Shown here one piece after another: positions 8,376 to 16,548 of a stretch of DNA of 64,000 nt (its first letter is position 1; every line of letters starts with the position of its first letter). The DNA lies in NCBI RefSeq assembly GCF_007828045.1, contig NZ_VITN01000010.1, positions 1 to 64,000 on the forward strand, given 5' to 3'. Source of the DNA: Nitrospirillum amazonense. GTDB taxonomy: Bacteria; Pseudomonadota; Alphaproteobacteria; Azospirillales; Azospirillaceae. The translations under genes were made by a program, and so were the position numbers. The notes below the pieces were generated by a model. It saw only the letters and a list, made by a program, of their open reading frames with translations, was not told the DNA's origin and searched no databases.

Positions 8376-8427
8376 CGAGTTATGAATCGGAGAGAAGAAC
8401 AATGTCGCCGAGGCGACACTACGCTGG

Positions 8428-8760
8428 TTACTTCGCCGGAATCTTGGCGAATTCAGCGTCCAGTTGCGCCAGGACCTTGTCATTCACCTGGTCCGGCGAA
8501 TACTGCTGAATATCCTTGAGGGTCATGGCGCGGGCCATGTCGATCTGGTCGTTGCTGGTCATGCCGGGGATGTACTTGTCCAGCAGCGCCTTGGCGGCCG
8601 GATCATCCAGCAGCTTGCCGATTTCGGTTTCGGCGGTGCTGTAATGGGCCGGGGCGGCGTGCGCAGCAGCGGCCGGCGCGGCCGACTGGGCGAAAGCGGC
8701 GTGGCTTAGCGGGGCAGCGGCGACCGCGATGGCGAGGGCGGTGTATTTCAGAAACGACAT
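8428..8760 (-). CDS. Small secreted protein of unknown function (110 aa)
   Basis: The start at 8760 (MSFLKYTALAIAVAAAPLSHAAFAQS) is preceded by GGGAG and gives a clean Sec signal peptide with cleavage after AFA. The mature part is about 85 residues: an Ala-rich linker, then a helical region (TEIGKLLDDPAAKALLDKYIPG) ending in DAEFAKIPAK. No catalytic motif or cysteine is seen. It probably acts in the periplasm. It lies downstream of, and in the same direction as, the secreted esterase and L-rhamnose dehydrogenase genes, but with its own candidate promoter or operator (8815-8828) and terminator. Function unknown. Confidence 0.8.
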   Translation of the reverse strand: MSFLKYTALAIAVAAAPLSHAAFAQSAAPAAAAHAAPAHYSTAETEIGKLLDDPAAKALLDKYIPGMTSNDQIDMARAMTLKDIQQYSPDQVNDKVLAQLDAEFAKIPAK

Positions 8761-8814
8761 GGCGATCTCCCAGTGTTTTGGCATCCCTGCGGCGGGCTGC
8801 TGTCGGATTAAAAC

Positions 8815-8828
8815 GAACGGTGACGTTC
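8815..8828. promoter_or_regulatory. Inverted repeat GAACG-GTGA-CGTTC
   Basis: Five-base arms separated by four bases lie in an AT-rich patch about 55 bases upstream of the start of the 110-residue secreted protein. This spacing is typical of TetR-type operators. The TetR gene at 27600 in the same locus is one possible binder; this is untested. Confidence 0.35.
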
Positions 8829-8870
8829 TAATATAGGCCGGGCGCTTTGTCCACGACCATGTGAAGTGAC

Positions 8871-9782
8871 TCAGGTGGACGGCGGCAGAATTTTGTTCAT
8901 GCGCAGCCACAGCAGGAACGAGTCCAGCCAGGCCGCCGCCGTCGTTCCCGGATTGCCGGCCGCGAAGCCGTGCCCGTCCTTTTGATAGACATGGAGTTCC
9001 ACGGGCCGGTGCGCTTGGCGCCAGCTTTGGATGAGGCCGAAATCCGTCTTGGACAGCAGCGGATCATCGATGGCCATCACGGCGAACAGGGGCGGGGCTT
9101 TCTCGGGCACGGTCTCGGCGTTCATCGGTCCATAAATGGGTGCGATGAAGGCAGGCATGCTGTCCGGCGTGGCCCGCAAGGTGACGGCAAGTATGGTCCG
9201 GGCGCCGGCGGAAAATCCCATCAGTCCGACGCGTCCAGGATCCACGCCCCAATCGGCCGCGTGGGTGCGTACCAGCTTCAGGGCTGCTTCGGCGTCCTCC
9301 ACCGCGGGGGGGAACGCCGGCCAAGGGGTGCCGGCCGGTGCCTGGGCCATCTCGGCCAAGCGGCTCGTCATGAGCTTGGCGAACGCCGGCGGGTCGGCGG
9401 GGGTCGGGATCAGCCGGTACTTGAGGACGAAGGCGGCGACGCCATGATCCGCCAGCCAGTGCGCGATCGACCAGCCCTCGTTATTCATGGACAGGACACG
9501 GTAGGCCCCGCCGGGCGCGACGATAACGGCGGCACCGGTGGCCTTGTCCTTGTCCGGCAGCACGGGCGTAAGGGTCGACTGGGTGACATTGCGCACCGCC
9601 AGTTGCACCCCACGGCCATACCAAATTTCTTCAGCGGCGCCATTCTCGACACCACCGGTGCCAAGAATGATGGCGTTGGGGTTGGCTGGGGGAGCGGCCT
9701 GTTGCGCGCCGGCGGGCGCGTTGGCGGCCATGGCCGAAATGAGTGCGCCCATCAGGAGGGCGTATCGTGTCCGGGCGAGCAT
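8871..9782 (-). CDS. Secreted alpha/beta hydrolase, acetyl-xylan-esterase-like
   Basis: A 303-residue exported esterase with a signal peptide ending ANAPAGAQQ. It has an oxyanion motif region (VIVAPGGAYRVLSMNNEG), the nucleophile elbow GFSAG (VGLMGFSAGARTIL) and a catalytic His near DGHGFAAGNPG. The Asp is probably in AIDDPLLS. The family (COG0657) removes acetyl or other acyl groups from glycosides. It lies 9 bases downstream of the L-rhamnose dehydrogenase gene on the same strand, so it is likely part of the rhamnoside locus and may deacylate the substrate before glycosidases act. The natural substrate is inferred from context only. Confidence 0.85.
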   Translation of the reverse strand: MLARTRYALLMGALISAMAANAPAGAQQAAPPANPNAIILGTGGVENGAAEEIWYGRGVQLAVRNVTQSTLTPVLPDKDKATGAAVIVAPGGAYRVLSMNNEGWSIAHWLADHGVAAFVLKYRLIPTPADPPAFAKLMTSRLAEMAQAPAGTPWPAFPPAVEDAEAALKLVRTHAADWGVDPGRVGLMGFSAGARTILAVTLRATPDSMPAFIAPIYGPMNAETVPEKAPPLFAVMAIDDPLLSKTDFGLIQSWRQAHRPVELHVYQKDGHGFAAGNPGTTAAAWLDSFLLWLRMNKILPPST

Positions 9783-9791
9783 GAGACGGGC

Positions 9792-10562
9792 TTACTGCAG
9801 GTTCACGAAGGCGCCACCGTCCACCAGCAGGGCGGCGCCGGTGACATAGCGGGCCAGGTCCGACGCCAGGAAGACGATGGGGCCGGCCAGGTCCTCAGGC
9901 GCGCCGAGACGGCCTAAAGGCACGCGGGCGGCCATGCGGGTGCGCTTGCCTTCGTCCGCCAGGTCGTCCTTGTTGATTTCGGTCAGGATGGTGCCGGGCA
10001 GCACGGAATTGCAGCGGATGCCGTGGCGGCCCAGGGCGATCGCCGCCGACTGCATCAGGGAATGCACCCCGGCCTTGGTCGGGGTGTAGTGCGTCTGATA
10101 TTCGCCGCCAACCAGGGCGGAGATGGAAGACACCGCGATGATGGAGCCGCCATTCCCCTGAGCCACCATACGGTTGGCGGCCGCCTGCACCATGTAGTAG
10201 GCGCCGTGTAGGTTGACCCGCATCGTCCGTTCCAGCGTCTCTGCCGGCATGTCGAGGAAGGCGTGGAAGGGGCAGATGCCGGCGTTGTTGACGAAAACGT
10301 CCACCTTGCCCAGGGCGTCGCAGGCGCGGGTTATGAAGTCGGTGGCGGTGGCCAGATCGGCGACGTCACCCTTGATTGCCACGGCAAGCCGCCCAAAGGC
10401 CTTGATTTCCGCCACGCAAGAGGCGGCGCCGGCGTCGTCGGAGTGATAGTTGATGGCGACGTCGGCACCGTGCAGCGCGGCGCCGATGGCGGCCGCCCGG
10501 CCGATGCCGGTCGATGCGCCAGTCACTAGAACGACCTTTCCGGCGAGTAGTGGCGTTGCCAT
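9792..10562 (-). CDS. SDR, probable L-rhamnose 1-dehydrogenase
   Basis: A classical short-chain dehydrogenase of 256 residues with TGASTGIG (cofactor loop), NNAG, catalytic Ser in SSISAL and YTPTK (Tyr-x3-Lys). It probably oxidises L-rhamnose to L-rhamnono-lactone, the first step of the non-phosphorylating pathway. The assignment rests on its divergent position next to L-rhamnonate dehydratase and the presence of the later enzymes. By sequence alone it could be another sugar dehydrogenase. The start at 10562 has GGGAG upstream; the reading to 10583 has no such site. Confidence 0.8.
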   Translation of the reverse strand: MATPLLAGKVVLVTGASTGIGRAAAIGAALHGADVAINYHSDDAGAASCVAEIKAFGRLAVAIKGDVADLATATDFITRACDALGKVDVFVNNAGICPFHAFLDMPAETLERTMRVNLHGAYYMVQAAANRMVAQGNGGSIIAVSSISALVGGEYQTHYTPTKAGVHSLMQSAAIALGRHGIRCNSVLPGTILTEINKDDLADEGKRTRMAARVPLGRLGAPEDLAGPIVFLASDLARYVTGAALLVDGGAFVNLQ

Positions 10563-10916
10563 GGTGCAGTATCTCCCAGTCATAATTCTATGATTTCGGT
10601 CATGCTGACAATTTATCAGACATGGAATCTCGACTATGAAGTCAATAAGGCGGATGCTCTAGGTGGTTGTTTCTTAAGGATTTCCACAATCCTGAGAATC
10701 ATTGCCGATTGACGTCCCATACAAATGTGAGGATCGGATCTTTCTGGCTCTTGCCTTGGCCGTGATCGCACCACGGTCTGTTTACGGGCATCTTCCCGTT
10801 GACGCGATTTTTTCTATCATATAGAACACAATTCCATCATATGGCAATATCCAATCTCGGCGGTACCTGCGAAGCGCGGGAACGCCGGGCGAGAAGCAAG
10901 GTCAAGGGAGGGGTTG
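10563..10916. promoter_or_regulatory. Divergent promoter region between L-rhamnose dehydrogenase and L-rhamnonate dehydratase genes
   Basis: About 350 bases without a gene, AT-rich relative to its surroundings. For the plus-strand operon a TTGACG box (10799-10804) precedes AT-rich sequence. A direct repeat ATCATAT (10816-10822 and 10837-10843, 21 bases apart) flanks GAACACAATTCC, whose GAAC/TTCC layout could be a site for the IclR-type regulator encoded at 28321. The exact -10 box is unclear. Confidence 0.45.
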
Positions 10917-12098
10917 ATGCTGCCGAAGATCAAACAGGTGCGCGCCTATGTGGTGCGCGGCGGCGGTGCGGACTATCACGACCAGGGCGATGGCCACTGG
11001 ATCGACGACCATATCGCCACGCCCATGGCCAAGTACCCGGAATACCGGCAAAGCCGGCAGAGCTTCGGCATCAACGTGCTGGGCACCCTGGTGGTGGAGA
11101 TCGAGGCGGAGAACGGCACTGTCGGCTTCGCCGTCACCACGGGCGGCGAGCCCGCCGCCTATATCGTGGAAAAGCACCTAGCCCGCTTCCTGGAGGGCCG
11201 CAGCCCCACCGATTATGAGAAGATCTGGGACCAGATGTACTTCGGGACCCAGTACTACGGTCGCAAGGGCCTGGTGGTGAACGCCATCTCCGGCGTCGAC
11301 CTCGCCCTGTGGGACCTGCTGGGCAAGCTGCGGCAGGAGCCGGTGTACCAGCTGCTCGGCGGGGCCGTGCGCGATGAGCTCAGCTTCTACGCCACCGGCG
11401 CGCGGCCGGACCTGGCCAAGGGCATGGGTTTCATCGGTGGCAAGATGCCCCTGCACCACGGCCCCGCCGAGGGCGAAGAAGGCCTGGCCAAAAACATCGC
11501 CGAGCTGGCCACCATGCGGGAGCGGTGTGGCGAGGACTTCTGGCTGATGTTCGATTGCTGGATGGCGCTGGACCTGAACTACGCCACCCGCCTGGCCCAC
11601 AAGGCCAAGGAATATGGCCTGAAGTGGATCGAGGAGGCGCTGAGCCCCGACGATTACTGGGGCTATGCCGCCCTGAAGAAGGCCGCCCCCGCCGGCATGC
11701 TGGTGACCACCGGCGAGCATGAGGCCACCCGCTGGGGCTTCCGCATGCTGATGGAGATGGAGTGCTGCGACATCATCCAGCCCGACGTGGGCTGGTGTGG
11801 CGGCGTCACCGAGCTGCTGAAGATCTCCGCCATGGCCGACAGCCGGGGCGTCATGGTCATCCCCCATGGCTCCAGCGTCTACAGCTATCACTTCGTCATC
11901 ACCCGGCATAACAGCCCGTTCGCCGAGTTCCTGATGATGGCGCCCAAGGCCGACCAGGTTCAGCCCATGTTCCATCCCCAGCTGCTGGGCGAGCCCGTTC
12001 CGGTCAATGGCCGCCTCAAGGCCACGGCCTTGGACAAGCCCGGTTTCGGTGTGGAGCTCAACCCCGCCGTCACCCTGCACCGCCCCTATACGCACTAA
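10917..12098 (+). CDS. rhmD: L-rhamnonate dehydratase (enolase superfamily)
   Basis: Dehydrates L-rhamnonate to 2-keto-3-deoxy-L-rhamnonate in the cytoplasm. The N-terminal segment ([25 protein letters not shown]) and the [19 protein letters not shown] region are diagnostic for RhmD. The Mg2+ ligands are in [17 protein letters not shown] and [12 protein letters not shown], and the catalytic His in [11 protein letters not shown]. The 393-residue length fits the family. The start is the ATG at 10917, with AAGGGAGG five bases upstream. It opens a plus-strand operon with the FAH hydrolase, a second SDR, a lactonase-like enzyme and a permease. Confidence 0.95.
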   Translation: MLPKIKQVRAYVVRGGGADYHDQGDGHWIDDHIATPMAKYPEYRQSRQSFGINVLGTLVVEIEAENGTVGFAVTTGGEPAAYIVEKHLARFLEGRSPTDYEKIWDQMYFGTQYYGRKGLVVNAISGVDLALWDLLGKLRQEPVYQLLGGAVRDELSFYATGARPDLAKGMGFIGGKMPLHHGPAEGEEGLAKNIAELATMRERCGEDFWLMFDCWMALDLNYATRLAHKAKEYGLKWIEEALSPDDYWGYAALKKAAPAGMLVTTGEHEATRWGFRMLMEMECCDIIQPDVGWCGGVTELLKISAMADSRGVMVIPHGSSVYSYHFVITRHNSPFAEFLMMAPKADQVQPMFHPQLLGEPVPVNGRLKATALDKPGFGVELNPAVTLHRPYTH

Positions 12099-12110
12099 GG
12101 ATCATTTCTT

Positions 12111-12983
12111 ATGAAGCTCTGTCGCTTTGGCCGCCGCGGCGAAGAAAAGCCGGGCTTGGTCGACGCCGATGGCGTCATCCGTGACCTGTCCTCCCGCATC
12201 GCCGACATCACGCCGGCGGCGCTGACGTCCGACGTGTTGGCCCGTCTGTCCGCCGTTGATCCGGCCAGCCTGCCGGCCGTGCCCGGCACGCCTCGGTATG
12301 GCGTGCCGGTGCGGGGCATCGGCAAGATCGTGGCCATCGGCCTCAACTATGAGGACCATGCCATCGAATCCAATCTGCCCATCCCGACCGAGCCGGTGAT
12401 GTTCGCCAAGGCCCTGTCCAGTCTGACGGGGCCGAACGATGAGGTGATGCTGCCCAGGAACTCCACCCACAGCGACTGGGAGGTGGAACTCGGCGTCGTC
12501 ATCGGCAAGACCTGCCGCTATGTCGAGGAGGCCCAGGCCCTGGATCATGTGGCGGGTTACGTCCTGGCCAATGACGTGTCGGAACGCTTCAATCAGAAGC
12601 AGCGCGGCACGCAGTGGAGCAAGGGCAAGGGCCACGACACCTTCTGCCCGGTGGGCCCCTGGCTGGTGACGGCCGATGAGGTGGGCGACCCGCAGGATCT
12701 GGGCATGTGGCTGGACGTGAACGGTCAGCGCATGCAGACCGGCAATACCCGGACGATGATCTTCAACGTCCGCCAAATCATCGTCTACGCCAGCCAGTAC
12801 ATCACCCTGTTCCCCGGTGACCTCATCATCACCGGTACGCCACCGGGCGTTGGCGAAGGGAAGAAGCCGTCCCCCATCTTCCTCAAGGCGGGTGACGTTA
12901 TGGATTTGGGGATCGCGAAGCTGGGAACCCAGCGGCAGCAGGTGGTGGAATGGCGCCACCTGGGGGATGAGGTGCTGGCATGA
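12111..12983 (+). CDS. FAH-family 2,4-diketo-3-deoxy-L-rhamnonate hydrolase
   Basis: A fumarylacetoacetate-hydrolase-fold enzyme of 290 residues. The metal site is in SDWEVELGVVIGK (the E-x-E pattern) and the C-terminal TGTPPGVGEGKKP loop is typical of acylpyruvate hydrolases in this family. In the Sphingomonas pathway the homologue (LRA6) cleaves 2,4-diketo-3-deoxy-L-rhamnonate to pyruvate and L-lactate. It lies 12 bases after rhmD and overlaps the next SDR by four bases (ATGA), so the three are co-translated. Specificity is inferred from the gene set. Confidence 0.88.
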   Translation: MKLCRFGRRGEEKPGLVDADGVIRDLSSRIADITPAALTSDVLARLSAVDPASLPAVPGTPRYGVPVRGIGKIVAIGLNYEDHAIESNLPIPTEPVMFAKALSSLTGPNDEVMLPRNSTHSDWEVELGVVIGKTCRYVEEAQALDHVAGYVLANDVSERFNQKQRGTQWSKGKGHDTFCPVGPWLVTADEVGDPQDLGMWLDVNGQRMQTGNTRTMIFNVRQIIVYASQYITLFPGDLIITGTPPGVGEGKKPSPIFLKAGDVMDLGIAKLGTQRQQVVEWRHLGDEVLA

Positions 12984-13732
12984 CCGTGTTCAAGGATCGT
13001 TTTGCGGGCCGCACGGCCATCGTCACCGGTGGCGCCTCCGGCCTGGGCAAGGAAACCGCCCGCCGCCTGGTGGCGGAAGGGGCCAAGGTCGCCCTCTGGG
13101 ACAATAATCCCGACACCTTGGCCGCTGCTGCGGACGAGGTGGGCGCCACCTTCAGCGTGGCGCTGGACGTCACCGATGCCGATGCCGTCGCGGCGGCGGC
13201 CCAATCCAGCCACCAGGCGCTTGGCGGACGGCTGGACGTGCTGGTGGCCTCCGCCGGCATCACCGGTGCCACCGTGCCGGTGCACGAGTTCCCGCTGGAC
13301 AGCTGGCGCCGCACCATCGACATCAACCTGAACGGCTTGTTCTATTGTTGCCGTGCGCTGGTGCCGCTGATGCTGGCCAACGGCTATGGCCGCATCGTCA
13401 ACGTCGCGTCGGTGGCCGGCAAGGAGGGCAACCCCAACGCCAGCGCCTATTCCGCCAGTAAAGCCGGCGTTCTGGGTTTCACCAAGTCGCTGGGCAAGGA
13501 ACTGGCCGGAAAGGGCGTGATGGTCAACAGCCTGACCCCCGCGACCTTCGAAAGCCCCATCCTGGCCCAGCTGCCGCAGAGCCAGGTGGACTACATGCGC
13601 TCCAAGATTCCCATGGGGCGCCTGGGCCATGTGGAGGAGAGCGTGGCCATGGTCTGCTTCATGGCCAGCGAGGAATGCAGCTTCACCACGGCGTCGACCT
13701 TCGATACCTCAGGCGGTCGCACGACGTACTAG
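12980..13732 (+). CDS. SDR, probable 2-keto-3-deoxy-L-rhamnonate 4-dehydrogenase
   Basis: A short-chain dehydrogenase of 250 residues with TGGASGLG (cofactor loop), an acidic residue after beta-2 (WDNNPD) favouring NAD+, ASAGITG in place of NNAG, Ser in VASVAG and YSASK as the catalytic Tyr-Lys. Translation is coupled to the FAH hydrolase whose substrate it would produce, by oxidising 2-keto-3-deoxy-L-rhamnonate at C4 (LRA5 in Sphingomonas). The role is assigned by context. Confidence 0.83.
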   Translation: MTVFKDRFAGRTAIVTGGASGLGKETARRLVAEGAKVALWDNNPDTLAAAADEVGATFSVALDVTDADAVAAAAQSSHQALGGRLDVLVASAGITGATVPVHEFPLDSWRRTIDINLNGLFYCCRALVPLMLANGYGRIVNVASVAGKEGNPNASAYSASKAGVLGFTKSLGKELAGKGVMVNSLTPATFESPILAQLPQSQVDYMRSKIPMGRLGHVEESVAMVCFMASEECSFTTASTFDTSGGRTTY

Positions 13733-13772
13733 CCTTCTCCTCTGACGGCTAAGAACAAAGGGAGGATAGGCG

Positions 13773-14675
13773 ATGGATGCGATTCCGTTCGTAGATGCCC
13801 ACGTCCATTTCTGGAACCTGGATCGGCTCAAGTACGCTTGGCTAACACCGCCGTTCTCGGACGACGGGCCGAATGGCAGCACCGAAGCCATCGCCCATAC
13901 CTATCTGCCTGACGCCTACCGGGAAGAACTGGCCCCATGGTCGCCGGTCGGTGCCGTGCATATTGATGCCGGCGCCGACCCGGCCCAGGCGCTGGAAGAA
14001 ACCGCCTGGCTGGAACAATTGGCGGAGGAGGGCGGCTTGCCCAGCGCCATTGTCGCCTTCGCCGCCCTTGATGGCGGTGATGTCGAACAGATGCTGGAGC
14101 AACAGGCCGCCTACCCCCGGGTACGAGGCATCCGGCACATCGCCAATTGGCACCTGGATCCGCGCCGGACCTATAATCGCAACGATCCACTGGCCAATCC
14201 GGCCTGGCGGCAGGGCTATGCCCGGTTGGCCCGTCACGGCCTGTCGTTCGACCTGCAATGCTACCCGGGTCAGCTGGCCGCCGCTGCGGAGTTGGCGGCG
14301 GCCCATCCGGAGATACCGCTGATCCTGAACCATTGCGGCATGCCGCTGCTGCATGAGCCGGGTGGCTTGGCTTTCTGGCGGGCGGGCATGCGCGCTTTGG
14401 CCGCCCTGCCGCACGCGGCGGTGAAGCTTTCGGGCTTCGGCCTGGTGGATCGGGGATGGACGGTGGACAGCATCCGGCCGTTGATCCTTGAGACCATCGA
14501 TCTCTTCGGCGCGAACCGCTGCATGGTGGCCAGCGATTTTCCCACGGACCGTCTGTTCGGGAACATCGATCGCGTCATGGGCGCCTATCACCAGATTCTG
14601 GGTGGCTTCTCGCTGGATGAGCGGCGGGACCTGTTCGGGCGCAACGCCGCCCGCATCTACCGCATCGCGGCCTAA
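13773..14675 (+). CDS. Amidohydrolase-family lactonase, probable L-rhamnono-lactonase
   Basis: A 300-residue COG3618 amidohydrolase-fold protein. The metal motif HVHFW is near residue 10, followed by RGIRHIANWH, LNHCGMP and MVASDFPTD, which carry the other conserved His and Asp residues. In this family sugar 1,4-lactonases open aldonolactones; here it would convert L-rhamnono-lactone to L-rhamnonate (LRA2 role). GGGAGG precedes the ATG. It is in the rhmD operon, 40 bases after the second SDR. Confidence 0.85.
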   Translation: MDAIPFVDAHVHFWNLDRLKYAWLTPPFSDDGPNGSTEAIAHTYLPDAYREELAPWSPVGAVHIDAGADPAQALEETAWLEQLAEEGGLPSAIVAFAALDGGDVEQMLEQQAAYPRVRGIRHIANWHLDPRRTYNRNDPLANPAWRQGYARLARHGLSFDLQCYPGQLAAAAELAAAHPEIPLILNHCGMPLLHEPGGLAFWRAGMRALAALPHAAVKLSGFGLVDRGWTVDSIRPLILETIDLFGANRCMVASDFPTDRLFGNIDRVMGAYHQILGGFSLDERRDLFGRNAARIYRIAA

Positions 14676-14746
14676 CACCTGCGCCCCAAGCGCTAGGACA
14701 GAGTGACAATAAGGGCAGCCGCCGGCGCCCAGGGAGGGGCAGTTTC

Positions 14747-15985
14747 ATGAGTGTATACACAGCATCGGTCCATAAGCAGGTGGCGCATGATCAGGTGGCG
14801 CCGCGGGTTCTGCGCACGGCGCTGGCCTTCGCCATCAGCCTGTTTTTTATCTGGGGCTTGGCTTATGGCCTGCTGGACGTGCTGAACAAGCATTTCCAGG
14901 ACACGCTGCACGTGGGCACGGCGCAGTCGACTTGGCTGCAGATTGCCTATTTCGGGGCTTACCTGCTGGTCAGCCTGCCCGCCGGCCTTCTGCTGCAGCG
15001 GGTGGGATACAAGGTCGGCATCCTGATTGGGCTGATGGTCACCGCCCTGGGCGCGTTGCTGTTCATCCCGTCCGCATCGCTGGGCCAGTTCCTGCCCTTC
15101 GTGCTGTCGATGTTCGTGCTGGCCTCGGGTCTCGCCTGTCTGGAAACCGCCGCCGACAGCTACGTCAACGTCTTGGGGTCCCCTGAACTGGCGTCGCGCC
15201 GACTCAATCTGGCGCAGTCCTTCAATGGCCTGGGCACCTTCATCGGGCCGCTGATCGGCGGCAGCCTGTTCTTCAAGGGAACCGCCGCCGGCGAGGGCGC
15301 GCATGACAACGTCCAGCTGATCTACGCCATCATCGGCGTGGCCATCGCCGTTTTCGCTCTGGTGGTGGGCCGCGCGCACCTGCCGGAAATCGCGGAGCCG
15401 GAGCACGCCAGCGATGGCGCGGACGGACGGCCCCTGTACCAGCATCGCCACTTCGTCCTGGGCGTGCTGACCCAGGCCATCTACATCGGGGCGCAGGTTG
15501 GGTGCGGCGCGCTTTTCGTCAACGTCGCCATCGATACCTGGGCGGGCCTCGATGCCCAAGGCGCCGCCTATCTGCTGTCCCTGGCGCTGGTACTGTTTAT
15601 GGCCGGCCGCTTCGTCGCCACGGCCCTGTTGGGACGGATTTCGCCACGGGTCCTGCTGACCCTGTTCGCGGTCATCAATGTCGCGCTGTCGCTGGTCGTG
15701 GCGGCGGGCCTCGACCGGGTGTCGTTGATCGCGATGATCGCGGTCTTCTTCTTCATGTCCACCATGTTCCCGACCATCTTCGCGCTGGGCGTCCAGGGCC
15801 TGGGGCCGAATACCAAGCGCGGCGCCTCCATGATGGTCATGGCCATCGGCGGCGGCGTCGTCCTGCCTTACCCCATGGGCCTGATCGCCGAGGCCTACGG
15901 CTTCCCGGCGGCTTATATCCTGCCGGCGCTGGGTTTCGTGGTGGTCGCCCTGTACGGCGCCCGGGGGGCACGGTACAGCGCCTGA
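14747..15985 (+). CDS. FucP-type MFS sugar:H+ symporter (probable L-rhamnose permease)
   Basis: An inner-membrane transporter of 412 residues with about 12 helices. The first helix region FFIWGLAYGLLDVLNKHFQD and LETAADSYVNVLGSPE are hallmarks of the L-fucose/glucose/galactose permease family (FHS). L-fucose and L-rhamnose are both 6-deoxy sugars, and it closes the rhamnose catabolic operon, so import of L-rhamnose is the likely role. The spacing to the lactonase gene is 71 bases with GGGAGG near the start. Confidence 0.88.
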   Translation: MSVYTASVHKQVAHDQVAPRVLRTALAFAISLFFIWGLAYGLLDVLNKHFQDTLHVGTAQSTWLQIAYFGAYLLVSLPAGLLLQRVGYKVGILIGLMVTALGALLFIPSASLGQFLPFVLSMFVLASGLACLETAADSYVNVLGSPELASRRLNLAQSFNGLGTFIGPLIGGSLFFKGTAAGEGAHDNVQLIYAIIGVAIAVFALVVGRAHLPEIAEPEHASDGADGRPLYQHRHFVLGVLTQAIYIGAQVGCGALFVNVAIDTWAGLDAQGAAYLLSLALVLFMAGRFVATALLGRISPRVLLTLFAVINVALSLVVAAGLDRVSLIAMIAVFFFMSTMFPTIFALGVQGLGPNTKRGASMMVMAIGGGVVLPYPMGLIAEAYGFPAAYILPALGFVVVALYGARGARYSA

Positions 15986-16548
15986 TGCGCCCGGTGACGT
16001 CGCAAGCCTGGGACGGCGATTCCCATTCTTTGCACCCGGGTCCCAGGCCCCGGGAATAGTCGATTGCCGAGGGGATGCATTCCGCATGCCGCGCAGGGGA
16101 GGTTGATCTCCGACCGGTCACGTCGCGACTTTCTTACTGCATACCCGCGGCGGAATCGCTTCTGTCCCGATCTTAATGCGGGGGGCCGTGCGCCCTTTGG
16201 ATCGCGTGCCCCGCGCCCACTGCAGTAAAGGGCGGCTATGGAAAATCCCGGAGGTTAATTATACTGCTGAATTCCTTTCGCAATAGGCCGCTGCCCGCCG
16301 TCTAGGCCGGCAAGCGCGGGCGTCGAACCACCGCCGTTTGTCTTTGGTTCTGCTTACCTGCCCAGGCGCTGCGGCGGGCCGTTGGTGCTGGCGTGGGGAA
16401 AATGCTGGACAGCACATCCCGTCCAGGGAATTGTACGTTAGCGTGTTATTGAGTATTGACTTACTAACACCAAAAAGTAAGATGCCATCCCATAATTAGG
16501 GAAAACGGCGGCGCCATATAGAGCGTAGCCGCAAGGGAGGGCACAATT
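15986..16548. promoter_or_regulatory. Promoter region of the TonB receptor-glycosidase operon
   Basis: About 560 bases with no credible gene. It contains an inverted repeat CTGGAC (16405-16410) / GTCCAG (16421-16426) and a sigma70-like promoter, TTGACT (16456-16461) with a 16-base spacer to TAAGAT (16478-16483). The spacer is bounded by CTTACT and AGTAAG arms, a possible operator overlapping the promoter. Transcription would start about 60 bases before the receptor gene. No terminator with a clear T-tract was seen after the permease gene. Confidence 0.55.

Noticed and set aside
14747-15985. Naming the permease FucP and proposing L-fucose use
   Set aside because: Family resemblance is to FucP, but every catabolic gene around it fits L-rhamnose and no fucose-specific enzyme is present.
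15990-16060. CCCGGG-containing hairpin after the permease gene as a terminator
   Set aside because: The stem is short and no T-tract follows.
16405-16426. CTGGAC...GTCCAG inverted repeat as a definite operator
   Set aside because: Six-base GC-rich arms are common by chance at this base composition and no second copy was found; kept only as a note in the promoter region.
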